A stretch of DNA of 64,000 nucleotides from Amanita rubescens (lineage: Eukaryota > Basidiomycota > Agaricomycetes > Agaricales > Amanitaceae), in assembly GCA_015039365.1 (NCBI GenBank), contig WION01000116.1, forward strand, positions 1-64,000, in the 5' to 3' direction. Every line of letters begins with the position of its first letter. Within the stretch, counting starts at the first letter, position 1. A program made the position numbers and the translations under genes. Below the pieces are notes generated by a model. The model searched no databases, had not been told where the DNA came from, and saw only the letters and a list, made by a program, of their open reading frames with translations. This document shows positions 9,611 through 19,747 of this stretch, in pieces.

Positions 9611-12072
9611 ATGGCTAACAGAACTCCGTACAAAGGACGCCAACGGAAATTGTTAATTGCACTCGATGTGGGGACGACATTTAGTGGTGTTAGTTACAGG
9701 TGCGCAGTTTTAGTTCTTAGTAGAATAACCAGCTCAATTATTATCTGGTATTAGCATCCTGGAACCCGGTAAACCTCCCGAGACTTTCTCAGTTAATCGG
9801 TGGCGTACGATCTCTATGGCACATAACGAAGACTGACGTTATGTAGGTTTCCTGCGCAGATTCATGGGCATTCAAAAATACCATCCGTGCTTTATTACGA
9901 TGCGGATGGCGTGGCTCATGCTATTGGCGCTGAAGCTGTTCAAGATGGTATCGAAGAAATTGCGAAAGATAGCGGGTGGACGAAGGCGGCTTGGTATGCG
10001 CGTTTACGGCATCAAAACTTCATGCTCATGAACTCTGGTGTTAGGTTCAAATTGCATTTGCATCCAAAAGTTATCGAAACGGCATACATAACGGTTCTGA
10101 ACAAGAATCCTCTTCCAGAGGGGATCCCTGTGGTTAATATATTCGCCGATCTATTACGATATCTCTACCGCTGTACGAAGGAGTACTTCGAACAATCCCA
10201 TACATCGGGCGACACGCTTTGGGTATCTCTTCAGAAAGATGTGCATTTCGTATTAACCCATCCAAATGGCTGGGGTGGGTTCCAGCAGAGTCAAATGAAA
10301 GAAGCAGCTCTCAAAGCCGGCTTGGTTCCTGATATGGATACAGCCAATACGAACATATCGTTTGTGACGGAAGGAGAGGCGAGCCTGAATTATTGCATCT
10401 GCAACGGGCTTTCGAAAGATGCGTTCAAGGTCTGAACACCATTTTGCGTCGCATATTTCACTGCTATATCTATTATAGAACGGTAAAGGTGTCGTAATCG
10501 TAGACGCAGGTTAGACCGTATCGTTCATTTAAAGTGTTTGATCACTTACGCCCATGGTCTCAGGTGGTGGAACCATAGATATTAGTGCCTATGCTCAAAC
10601 TTCTCCATTGGGTAATTCGTACGAAGAAATCGCAGCAAGTAGATGTGGGTCATATACCTTCGATATCATGGATGCAGCGAGTCTTACGACGAGTAGGTTA
10701 TGTGAAAGGGTCCGTCTTTGTCACGGACAACGCAGAAAGCTTCCTTAGGGGTGAGCTTGCAATTCTTTTTGTTTGACCTTCTAGTATAGCTGCCCTGCAC
10801 ACTATCAAGATCACCTTCATGGTTCCGACTTCTCTGCAGAGGAGGAAATCAAACGTATGGTTAAAGAGTTCGACGAGCGCACCAAATTGTCCTTCCGACG
10901 CAGCGAAGATGCCCTGTATATCAAGTTTGGAGGCCTGCGCGATACTGATCCTTCAAGGGGAATAACGTCCGGCCAGTTGAAGCTAGCAGGGCATGTGTCT
11001 TTTTTCATCATTACTCAGGCCGATCAACTCACTTATTTTTAGGTCGGATGTAGCCCGCTTTTTCGCTCCGTCTTTACATTGTATCCTGGAAGCAATATTG
11101 GAAATGAGGCAGAATGCGACAACGCCTATTTCGGTAATTTACTGTATTTTCGGATAGTATTAGCATCGCTGACAGCTTCATAGTCCGTATTTCTCGTCGG
11201 GGGCTTCGCCGGCAGTGATTATTTGTATAAGGAGATCAATGTTGCGCTTCAACATCTTGGGATTGACGTCTCTCGGCCAGAAGGACATTTGTACGAGTAA
11301 TTGCCTTTCGTCTATGGCAAGAACTAAACAACATATAGAAATAAAGCTGTCGCCAGTGGCGCTATATCATTCTATGTCGATCATTACGTCGAGAAACGGA
11401 TCGTGAAAGTTACCTATGGTAACCCCTGCTCGTATATCTACAATCCGCATGACCCCGAACACCTGAAACGGGTTACGCAAGTGTATGAATCGCAGTCGAA
11501 AAAGCGATACATACGAGGTGCATTTGACGTAATAGTGCGCAAGGTAAGTTGATGATTCTCTCTTTTCGTCGTGTCTTGATCGTCATGGAAGGGCACCCAA
11601 GTTTCCGAAACGGAAGAGTTCCGTCGCTCCTACTGGTATACTTCCACTACACGCGATAACATGCATCATATCAAGAATGAGATTTTTGTTTATCGTGGCT
11701 CAATTTCAAATCCTTCTTGGATGGATATTGATAAAGGTTTGTCATATGATGTATATTGTCAGGGGACTGAAGATGTCATCTCAAGATTCCTACTTCAAAC
11801 TTTGCGTTGTTGAAGCGAACACGACGAGACTCAGCCAACTTCTCGAACCTCAACAGATCACAACAGGGAAAAGGAAGAATAAAAGAACAACTTTCTTTTA
11901 TGAGCTGAAGTACGATATCATACTGTCACTTGGTTTGACGGTAAACAAGGCCGAAATAGCTTGGAAAGAGAATGTAGGTTTCGTTCCAGTTTGCATTTTA
12001 ACTTCATCACTGAGAATGAATCAGGGGCGTGAAGTGAGGTATGTGACTTTACAACTCAAAGTGGAAGCATAA
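9611..12072 (+). CDS. Hsp70-like ATPase C (HSP12A type), intact
   Basis: Spliced in 13 exons (9611-9699, 9755-9799, 9847-10429, 10479-10509, 10564-10644, 10697-10750, 10810-10990, 11043-11133, 11184-11290, 11339-11543, 11592-11736, 11786-11973, 12025-12072), giving 615 aa with no frame break. All actin-fold signatures are present: ALDVGTTFSGVSY (phosphate 1, residues about 18-30), HPNGWGG, VTEGEASLNYC, VIVDAGGGTIDIS (phosphate 2), VFVTDNAESFL, VFLVGGFAGSDYLY (adenosine) and KAVASGAISFYVDHY. Length and motifs fit HSP12A-like fungal Hsp70s, which keep the nucleotide-binding part but not the classical substrate-binding C-terminus. The intron from 10991 has a GC donor (gcatgt). It is the only complete copy of the three here, and is divergent from coiled-coil gene E. 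Likely cytosolic; client unknown. Confidence 0.85.
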
Positions 12073-12596
12073 CCGTCATTGCGCACTTGTTGCAGAAGCA
12101 CCGCACGACTCGTGTACGATCCGTTGGATAACTAATGGAAGTATGGGGTAATGTTTTCGCGCTTGGAAATCGAGCATTCAATATTCAGGGTTATCTTCGT
12201 GATCTGCTGTCATTTTAAATTCATACTTTCTGAATCACACCATTATCGCAATGAGAAAGACGAAAACTTGGCTGCGATCACTTGGCGAGGCAAACAAACG
12301 AGTGAGAAGCATCACGACGCTTGGCTTGGCTGCGCTTTGTGTGCTTCATAATTAATACCCTTAACAAAGACTTGCTTAAAACCTCTCTTTGATGCACGCC
12401 GCCGTCGCTGCGCCGACTATATAAATGAGCCACGATAGCATATTTACGCCGGTCCGGACACATGGCGAGCTTCACATTTTCGTCTACGTTTCCTCTTACA
12501 TTCATTTTATAGTCTCATTTTCTAAGTCACTACCTTGGTCAAATTAGTTCATTTCTGGTACCGATAATCGAGCCTTGCTTTGATCGCTATTTTGTC
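12073..12596. other. intergenic, no gene seen
   Basis: About 520 bp between Hsp70 C and the first BTB copy. A TATA-like stretch (tatataaatgag, about 12418) lies 180 bp before the BTB start. I see no other structure. Confidence 0.4.
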
Positions 12597-12878
12597 ATGC
12601 CTGATAGAAACGAAGAATACTCTCTGGCTGACATAGTTTTCCAAGTAAGGGACTTTCTCCAATATTGATAGCACCCAGCCATCGGATCCACGCTGCTATA
12701 CGAGGTCGAAAATCAGTTGTTCAAAGTAGATCGACATTTATTTGTTAAATTACCACCAATATTCCCTGATAAGCTCAGTCCGGCGCCCGATGGTGCAGAA
12801 GTAGCCAGTTTAATGGACAGAAAACCGCTTGTTTTGTACGGTATTGAAAAGAAGGGTTTGAACCGTTGTGCAGGTTAG
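12597..12878 (+). pseudogene. truncated BTB/POZ gene (array copy 1)
   Basis: The family start MPDRNEEYSLADIVFQ is followed by a normal-looking first intron and an exon with VENQLFKVDRHLFVKL. The reading matches the other BTB copies until IEKKG, where it breaks off near 12862 into unrelated sequence (TAG at 12876). That sequence leads directly into the interspersed repeat at 12889. The whole C-terminal half is missing, so no complete BTB fold plus tail can be made. Probably cut by an insertion or deletion at the repeat. Confidence 0.8.
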
Positions 12879-12888
12879 AGGGCCGAGG

Positions 12889-12985
12889 GAGACCTGGTGG
12901 GAGAAAGGGGAGGCTAGGGTCTTAGACATGCGTTGCTGCCCACTCAGGTAGGGGCTTGTGCAAAGTTGGAGGTTGACTCGGCGTA
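12889..12985. repeat. interspersed repeat R, copy 1
   Basis: About 95 bp beginning gagacctgg and containing aggctagggtcttag and gtgcaaagttggagg. Two further copies lie at 15741-15835 and 18149-18244. This copy is the most diverged and abuts truncated BTB copy 1. Confidence 0.8.
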
Positions 12986-13166
12986 TACCACGCGCCATCT
13001 CACCGTGATCTCGGAGTTAAACGTTAACAGGTCTATTGTCCAATGTATGTATCTTAGATTACCGTGCGGCGATTTGAGGCGATAAAAGATCAGATGGTTT
13101 TGATTGTATAACTTGTACATAGCACTACAGCGTTAAGCGAGCTTCACGACTCAATTACCCTTAACC

Positions 13167-14044
13167 ATGCCCGACAAAAACGAAGAATATTACCTTGAAG
13201 TTATTGTTTTCCAAGTAAGCGTCTGTCTTCCATATAAATGGCTAGCTACTGATTGAGTGGCATCAGGTTGAAGACCAATTGTTTAAAGTACCTCGACATT
13301 TATTCGTCAAATTATCACAAGTATTTCGCGACATGTTTGAGCTCCCAGTACCTGAGGGTGTGGAAGCGGACGGTTCATCGGATAAACAACCGCTTGTTCT
13401 GGAAGGCATCGAAAAGAAGGACTTCGTTCCACTGCTTCGATGCCTTTATCCATTGTGGGTTCCGGTCTCACCCAGTGCTTGACCCCGTTTTCTCATTTCG
13501 AACGATAAGGCAATTTCCGGTGAATCCCAACATGACCTTTACGCTTGAAGAATGGCAATCGGTGTTGAAACTGACATCGTTGTATGAGATGATTCAAGTC
13601 AAGAAGTTTGCCATCGAAAAAATGAATCCGTTGCTCACTACGCTTCCCGCTCTACAAATTCACCTCGCAAAGACTTATGGTATTCGGGAATGGCTTGCAC
13701 CAGGCTTTTTGAGACTCGCGCACCGCATCAAGCCATTGGATGAGGAAGATGTCAGACTCGTTGGACTGACTGATTCATTGAAGATTTGTGCCCTGCGAGA
13801 AAACGGGAAGTGTTGCGACATGTGCCGTTCACTTGGCGTCAGTCTGGAAGGGATTGGCGGTACATTTGGTATCCATGATCTGGACCTCCCGGACACGGTG
13901 TCCGGATGCAGGCAAACCTGCGTATGCCGTAAATCACCAGTACCTGAAGCGGTACCTGATATTGAAAACACATTTGGCCAGACTCAGTGGCCAGGGGTAG
14001 GACGTTCCCGGAAGAAGGGTTGGGGGTCCGGGAGTAGGCAATAG
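13167..14044 (+). CDS. BTB/POZ protein with Cys-rich tail (array copy 2)
   Basis: Three exons (13167-13214, 13267-13454, 13510-14044), 256 aa. MPDKNEEYYLEVIVFQ leads into the BTB core: VEDQLFKVPRHLFVKLSQVF, DMFELPVPEG, KQPLVLEGIEKKDF, LLRCLYPL. After that come a helical segment (EEWQSVLKLTSLYEM) and the ICALRE motif, typical of Agaricomycete BTB proteins. A tail with CCDMC...C...CVC may bind a metal. Intron 1 is a strong GT-AG; the second has a weak donor (gtgggt). The upstream region shares the gagcttcac box with copies 3 and 5. BTB proteins usually dimerise and may serve as CUL3 adaptors or transcriptional scaffolds; the role here is unknown. Near-identical in places to copy 5, which suggests recent duplication or gene conversion. 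Confidence 0.85.
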
Positions 14045-14319
14045 CTGGTACTAGCTGGTACTAGTATTCAAGTGCGGGCCAGAAGTCAGGCTGGGAGTAA
14101 AAAGTTCAGCCTTTTCATAAATTCCGGCTACTGGCATGCCTTACTGCATAATCGGATCATACCGCGTGCTCGGCTATCGGCTACCGAACGACCGCGTACC
14201 ACTGGGACATCCATAATATCGACCATGCCTTACTACTGCCTTACTGCTTTCCCACAAACACCAAAGATTACTCGATGCGAGATGCGTGGTACGTTTTATG
14301 GCAAGATAAATGCTCCTCT
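14045..14319. other. no intact gene; lead-in to the decayed enolase-family gene
   Basis: Contains a short duplicated word (agctggtact twice near 14045) and no coding signal that I can support apart from possible remnants of the 5' end of the following pseudogene. Confidence 0.3.
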
Positions 14320-15272
14320 CGTGACCGAACCAGATGTTTGATTTCCAACGTTCAGTTGATGGGCGATGGAACGGATACAACGTAAGTAACGCAGTCAACA
14401 TCCTTTTTCTTGAATCCATGCTCTATACAGGAACACCGATTGTGATTACTCTGCTGCATACATTATGCTGTTCACAGACGCTGCGGGTTTCGTTGGGTAT
14501 GGAATGACATTAACGGCTGGACGTGGGAATGACACCGTGAGCATGTCGATACTTCTTGTCTTATACTTGCTCACGGCATGTAGGTCTGCCGTGCAACAAA
14601 AGACCTCGCCAACAGGCTTAAGTATCGGGAAATAGACTGAAAACCTTTTACGTATATGGGAAAGACATTGTGATGGTGGATATTCAGTTGAGATGGTGAG
14701 CATCTGTATTCATTTTGATTCGCAATGAGGGAGGCTAATTCTTCAGTGCAAAGGATCGGCTCGGAGAAAGGCGCGATACATCTCGCGGTGGCGTCGGTGG
14801 ATAACGCGCTTTGGGATATGTATGCACGATCGAGAAAGAAGCCTCTGCAGAAGTTAGTCGTGGATATGACCCCCGTGCGTTGGTTTCATTCTTCCAGTGT
14901 TTAAATGTATGCTGATCGGTGTTGGATGAACAGGAAGAGATGGTCCGTTCGACTACTTTCAGGTATATTACAGATGCCATCACAGAGGAAGAGGCGTTGC
15001 AGTTGCTTAGAGAAAAAGACGCAGGGAAGAAGGAACGGAGAACTCGGTACGCAAGCCATTCTCCGATATTCCTCGCGATCACAGATATCATATGTTACAT
15101 CCGTTGGATGAATGGGTACGATACAGCGCATCGTACACTGTATCAACGTTCTAAATTTCGTTCCGCAGGTTACAGCGATGAAAAAAATCGTTTGTCTTAC
15201 CAAGGAAGCAATCACTAGCGGATTCAACCACTTCAAGATGAAAACCGGCCCCAACGTTGAAGAAGACCTGCA
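14320..15272 (+). pseudogene. L-fuconate dehydratase-like (enolase superfamily) gene remnant
   Basis: Translated pieces match the N-terminal half of ENOSF1-type L-fuconate dehydratases. These are a FPT box after DV, GDGTD, DYSAAYIMLFTD, GYGMTLTAGRGND, IGSEKGAIHLAVASVDNA, LVVDMTPEEMVRSTTFRYI, EEALQLLRE, GYSDEK and GFNHFKMKTG, with plausible introns between them. The expected Arg before FPT is TGA at about 14339 (a CGA to TGA change) and a one-base shift follows within 20 nt. The metal-binding and catalytic C-terminal barrel is absent: at about 15272 the sequence switches abruptly into BTB coding sequence. The family converts L-fuconate to 2-keto-3-deoxy-L-fuconate; this copy cannot. Confidence 0.8.
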
Positions 15273-15400
15273 CCAGGCTTTTTTAGGCTCGCGCACCGCA
15301 TCAAGCCATTGGATGAGGAAGATGTCCAACTCGTGGGATTGACTGATTTATTGAAGATTTGTGCCCTGCGGGGAAACGGGGAGTGTGGTTCACATGGTGC
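15273..15400 (+). pseudogene. BTB gene fragment fused to the dehydratase remnant
   Basis: From the ctgcaccaggctttt junction the sequence is about 90 percent the same as BTB exon 3 (APGF-L-RLAHRIKPLDEEDV, then LKICALR). It stays similar for about 115 bp and then diverges. It has no start, no BTB core and is one frame away from the preceding dehydratase reading. A recombination scar. Confidence 0.75.
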
Positions 15401-15546
15401 ACGGCCGTTCGCTAGCACTTCTCTTCAGACTCAACGCGATCCGGGGAGGCACCTCTACTGGAATTCTCGTAGATGATTGAGATAGACTTGGTGAACTTGA
15501 AGAAGCTGAACTATTTACTCCCAGTTCCTTTCTTCCCAACTTTCTT

Positions 15547-15720
15547 CTACTTTTTACATCTCCACGAGCTCACCGGGACTTTTTTACCTCCCTCCAGTTT
15601 AGGTAAGTAAGGGGATATAGTAGGGCATACGCAGGTGTGCATGCATCCGGACACCGTGCCCGGGATATCCAAACCACAGATACCAAATGTATCGCCGATC
15701 TCTTTCAGACCAACGCGGTC
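15547..15720 (-). pseudogene. inverted BTB tail fragment
   Basis: On the minus strand the Cys-rich tail of the array BTBs can be read (VGLKEIGDTFGI, then DIPGTVSGCMHTCVC) to a stop at 15547. No upstream BTB domain exists on this strand. The fragment abuts repeat R copy 2 and has the opposite orientation to all other copies, so it marks an inversion or an insertion-linked rearrangement. Confidence 0.75.
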
Positions 15721-15740
15721 AGAGGGACAAGGGAGAGAAC

Positions 15741-15835
15741 AGACCTGGGAAGGGGAGGCTAGGGTCTTAGGCACGCGTTGCCCGCTTAGCTAGGTGCGCA
15801 GTGTGCAAAGTTGGAGGCTGACCCCTGTCATCAAG
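15741..15835. repeat. interspersed repeat R, copy 2
   Basis: Starts agacctggga, contains aggctagggtcttagg and gtgtgcaaagttggaggc, and ends near cctgtcatcaag. Very close to copy 3 (18149-18244). The flank that follows (about 15870-15999) is also shared with the flank after copy 3, so R travels with the promoter of BTB copies 3 and 5. Confidence 0.85.
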
Positions 15836-15999
15836 TTAACTTCTTCCGCTTCTTCAATTGTGCGCTGTGCAATTCCTACTGTTGAATCCGAAGAAACTCT
15901 GCGAGCTTTTCCGCTGTCCTATGTCTCTAGCAATGTGCTTTTGCCAATAGTATAAGTAGTGCCACTGCGCCAAGCGAGCTTCACTTCAGTCACCCAAAC

Positions 16000-16862
16000 A
16001 TGCCTGACAAAAACGAAGAATATTACCTTGAAGTTATTGTTCTCCAAGTAAGCGGCCGTCTTCCATATAACTGGCTAGCTACTGATCGGCTGGTATCAGG
16101 TTGAAAACCAATTGTTTAAAGTACCTCGACATTTATTCGTCAAATTATCACCAGTATTTCGCGACATGTTCGAGCGCCCAGTGCCTGAGGGCACTGAAGC
16201 AGACGGTTCATCTGATAAACAGCCGCTTGTTCTGGGAGGCATCGAAAAGAAGGATTTCGTTCCACTGCTTCGATGCCTTTATCCATTGTGGGTTCTGGTC
16301 TCACCCAGTGCTTGACGCTGTTTTCTCATTTGGAACGATAAGACCGCAATTTCCAGCAAATCCTGACACGACTCAGACCTTTACACTTGAAGAATGGCAA
16401 TCAGTGTTGAAACTGACATCGCTGTACGAGATGACTCAAGTCAAGAAGTTTGCCATCAAAAAAATGGATCCGCTACTCATTACACTCCCTGCTCTACAAA
16501 TTCAACTCGCAAGGACTTATGATATTCAGGAATGGCTCGCACCAGGCTTTCTGAGGCTCGCGCACCGCATCAAGCCACTGGATGAAGAAGATGCCAGACT
16601 CGTGGGATTATCTGATTCATTCAAGATTTGTGCCCTACGAGAAAACTGGAAGCGTTGCGACAGGTGCGGTTCATGTGGCGTTGGTCTGAAAGAGATTGGC
16701 GATACATTTGGTTTCCGTGATTCGAATCTCCCGAACACGGTGTCCGGATGCAAGCAAACTTGTGTATGCTCTAAATCACCGATCGTCACCGGTGGAAATA
16801 TTACTCAAAGTGACTGGGCGGCGACGTACTTACGTAGCCAGAAGTTAGGCACCCAGCGTTAG
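16000..16862 (+). CDS. BTB/POZ protein with Cys-rich tail (array copy 3)
   Basis: Three exons (16000-16047, 16100-16287, 16343-16862), 251 aa. Same plan as copy 2: MPDKNEEYYLEVIVLQ, VENQLFKVPRHLFVKLSPVF, DMFERPVPEGTEAD, LLRCLYPL, TLEEWQSVLKLTSL, LKPLDEED-type motif and ICALRE. The tail has CDRCGSC and, about 40 residues later, CKQTCVC, six to seven Cys that could form a zinc site. A TATA-like tataagta (about 15951) and the gagcttcac box precede the start and recur upstream of copy 5. The splice acceptor for exon 3 (aag) adds one Pro compared with copy 2. Intact; function unknown beyond the BTB family. Confidence 0.85.
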
Positions 16863-17039
16863 CTGGCTGACTCGGAGCTCAAGTTGGGACTGGTAAATAG
16901 TTAGTTCCACTTTTCACCATTCCTCGATCCTGGTCCATCATTAGCTACATGTCTCATGAATTCCAGTAAAGATGGCAACTGCTTGTATTCTGGGCCGCGT
17001 TTCATCCACTAATACATAATTGATCATCGATCATACGCA

Positions 17040-17319
17040 TATAGTTTTGTCCGCAGCAAACCACCTTGCGCAGGTGCGAGTGTGGCAAGGTGTCGCACTG
17101 CGCTGATGTGAGAGGGAAGGTTTTTTGTGAGCTTCGAGTTACCAGGGCTTAATCTCCGAAACAGCTCACGCACAACATTATCCTCCATATCAGTAGGTCT
17201 TATCATGTAAGTTGTAGAAGATCGTCATGAGATAACGAGTTGCGCAAGGGCTGCACGTTGAAAACAGCCGCCATAAGACCGAATCTTTCGTTATAACATT
17301 AGTACGGCCTCGATTAACC
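17040..17319. repeat. duplicated BTB upstream region P2, copy 1
   Basis: About 280 bp, with caaaccaccttg, ggtgcgag, gaatctttcgttataac and the rest in the same order as at 19403-19747 and 20972-21306. Likely promoter sequence that duplicated with the BTB genes. Here it sits before a broken copy whose exons belong to the other subgroup. Confidence 0.75.
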
Positions 17320-17931
17320 ATGCCCGACAAAAACGAAGAATATTACCTTGAAGTTATTGTTTTCCAAGTAAGCGAGTACCTGAGGGTGTGGAAGCGGACG
17401 GTTCATGGGATAAACAGCCGCTTGTTCTGGAAGGCATCGAAAAGAAGGACTTCGTTCCACTGCTTCTCGGATGTCTTTATCCATTGTGGGTCCCGGTCTC
17501 ACCCAATGCTTGACCCCGTTTTCTCATTTCGGACGATAAAGCAATTTCCGGTGAATCCCAACTTCACGCTTGAAGAATGGCAATCGGTGTTGAAACTGTC
17601 ATCGTTGTATGACATGATGGGTCCATCGCTCACTACGCTTCCCGCTCTACAAATTCACCTGGCAAAGACTATGGTATTCGGGAATGGCTCGCACCAGGCT
17701 TTTTGAGGCTCGCGCACCATCAAGCCATTAGATGAGGAAGATGTCAGATTCGTGGGACTGACTGATTCATTGAAGATTTGTGCCCTGCGAGAAAACGGGA
17801 AGTGTTGCGACATGTGCCGTTCACTTGGCGTCTGGAAGGGATTGGCGGTACATTTGGAAAACCCGACGGCACAGCGACGACGCGAGGGGTCCGTTTGGGC
17901 CCCAGATTGGGGCAACCGGATGGGGGGCTAG
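17320..17931 (+). pseudogene. BTB/POZ pseudogene (array copy 4)
   Basis: Exon 1 and its donor are intact (MPDKNEEYYLEVIVFQ then gtaagc). The sequence then jumps straight to VPEGVEADG, so the rest of intron 1 and the first 25 codons of exon 2 are deleted. Further losses remove part of the EEWQSVLK helix region (KKFAIEKM missing), one base near 17673 and two bases near 17714. The Cys tail is absent after about 17855. The coding words are closest to copies 2 and 5, but the promoter is the P2 type of copies 6 and 7, suggesting an unequal crossover product. Confidence 0.8.
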
Positions 17932-18148
17932 ACCACTGGCCACCGGCCACCACTGGTCCTATGAGAGACGGAACACGCTTACGTTAACCCAAAGCCAGTC
18001 AGATCAGGTAACGATCTGATTGTGTATTCTATCAGCGCGGCGTTAGGGCAGCGGTTACATAAGCTCTCTGAGTTTGATGAGCCCCTTCGCAAGGGCGAAA
18101 CGGTTCGCACTTCTATCAGGATGCCCATACTTATGGCCTGAGGGAGAG

Positions 18149-18244
18149 GAGACCTGGGAAGGGGAGGCTAGGGTCTTAGGCACACGTTGCCCACTTCGAT
18201 AGGTGCGCAGTGTGCAAAGTTGGAGGCTGACCCCTGTCACCAAG
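18149..18244. repeat. interspersed repeat R, copy 3
   Basis: gagacctggg...ctgacccctgtcaccaag; near-identical to copy 2 over about 95 bp. It is followed by the same BTB promoter type. Confidence 0.85.
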
Positions 18245-18453
18245 CTATGTGCAATTCCCACTGTTGAATCCAAAGAAACTCGGTGAGCTTTTCCGCTGCC
18301 CCATGTCTCCAGCAAATGATGTATGTACCTGCGTAATTATCAGATTATCTTGCGGCGATTTGAGCCGATGAAAGATCAGATGCTTTTGCCAATAGTATAA
18401 GTAGTGCCACTCCACTGCGCTCCAAGCGAGCTTCACTTCAGTTACCCCTAACC

Positions 18454-19328
18454 ATGCCCGACAAAAATGAAGAATATTACCTTGAAGTTATTGTTTTCCA
18501 AGTAAGCGACCGTCTTCCATATAAATGGCTAGCTACTGATCGGCTGGTATCAGGTTGAAGACCAATTGTTTAAAGTACCTCGACATTTATTCGTCAAATT
18601 ATCACAAGTATTTCGCGACATGTTTGAGCTCCCAGTACCTGAGGGTGTGGAAGCGGACGGTTCATCGGATAAACAACCGCTTGTTCTGGAAGGCATCGAA
18701 AAGAAGGACTTCGTTCCACTGCTGCGATGTCTTTATCCATTGTGGGTTCTGGTCTCGCCCAATGCTTGACCCCGTTTTCTCATTTCGAACGATAAGGCAA
18801 TTTCCGGTGAATCCTAGCATGAATTTTACGCTTAAAGAGTGGCAATCGGTGTTGAAACTGACATCGCTGTATGAGATGACTCAGGTCAAGAAGTTCGCCA
18901 TCGAAAAAATGAATACATTACTCATTACACTTCCCGCTCTACAAATTCACCTCGCAAAGACTTATGATATTCGGGAGTGGCTCGCACCAGGCTTTTTGAG
19001 GCTCGCGCACCGCATCAAGCCATTGGATGAGGAAGACGCCGGACTCGTGGGATTGTCTGATTCATTTAAGATTTGTGCCCTGCGAGAAAAGGGGAAGCGT
19101 TGCGACAGGTGCGGTTCATGTGGCGTTGGTCTGAAAGAGATTGGCGATACATTTGGTATCCGTGATTCGGATCTCCCGGGCGTGACAGTGTCCGGATGCA
19201 CGGAAACTTGTGTATGCCTTGAATCACCTGAACTGGAGGCTCGTAGCGACATCTGGACGTATAGAGATACTACGAAGGAGAAGAAGAAAAAATTGGCGAG
19301 AAAGATAGACTCGGACTGGGGCTTGTAG
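18454..19328 (+). CDS. BTB/POZ protein with Cys-rich tail (array copy 5)
   Basis: Three exons (18454-18501, 18554-18741, 18797-19328), 255 aa. Exon 2 is almost base-for-base the same as copy 2. The tail (CDRCGSCGVGLKEIGDTFGI, then CTETCVC) is closer to copy 3. It ends in a Lys-rich stretch (KEKKKKLARK) that may act as a nuclear localisation signal. The mosaic similarity suggests gene conversion inside the array. BTB core, EEWQSVLK helix and ICALRE motif are all present, with no frame break. Confidence 0.85.
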
Positions 19329-19402
19329 ATAGAGTTCGGCTTCTTTCCCCGTCGTCGAACCCACTCGCCTTCCCGGACCGCGTTTCATCCATTAATTGAT
19401 AA

Positions 19403-19747
19403 TCATGCGCATATACTTTTGTTTGCAGTAAACCACCTTGCCTTCTCCAGGTGCGAGGGTTGCACTGATCAGCTGAGCTGCTAAGAGAAGGTGGAGGGAA
19501 AATAGTTTTTTGTGAGCTTCCAGTCACCGGCGGGGCTTAATCTCCTAATCAGCTCATGCACAAGGTTATCCCCCATGTTAAATCTTATCATCATGAGATG
19601 ATGAGTTGCGCAAAGGGCTGAGATGGGGTGTATGAGATTCAGGGGTTGGCCCTTTGCGTGGAAAACAGCCACCATAAGACCGAATCTTTGCCAGTTATAA
19701 CGTTAACACTAGTACGGCCTGCTCCTAGCCTTACTTGCCGCACCACC
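19403..19747. repeat. duplicated BTB upstream region P2, copy 2
   Basis: Shares caaaccaccttg-type, ggtgcgag, ttgtgagctt, aatctcctaa, cttatcat, gagatgatgagttgcgcaa and gaccgaatcttt blocks with 17040-17319 and 20972-21306. It precedes BTB copy 6. Confidence 0.75.
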
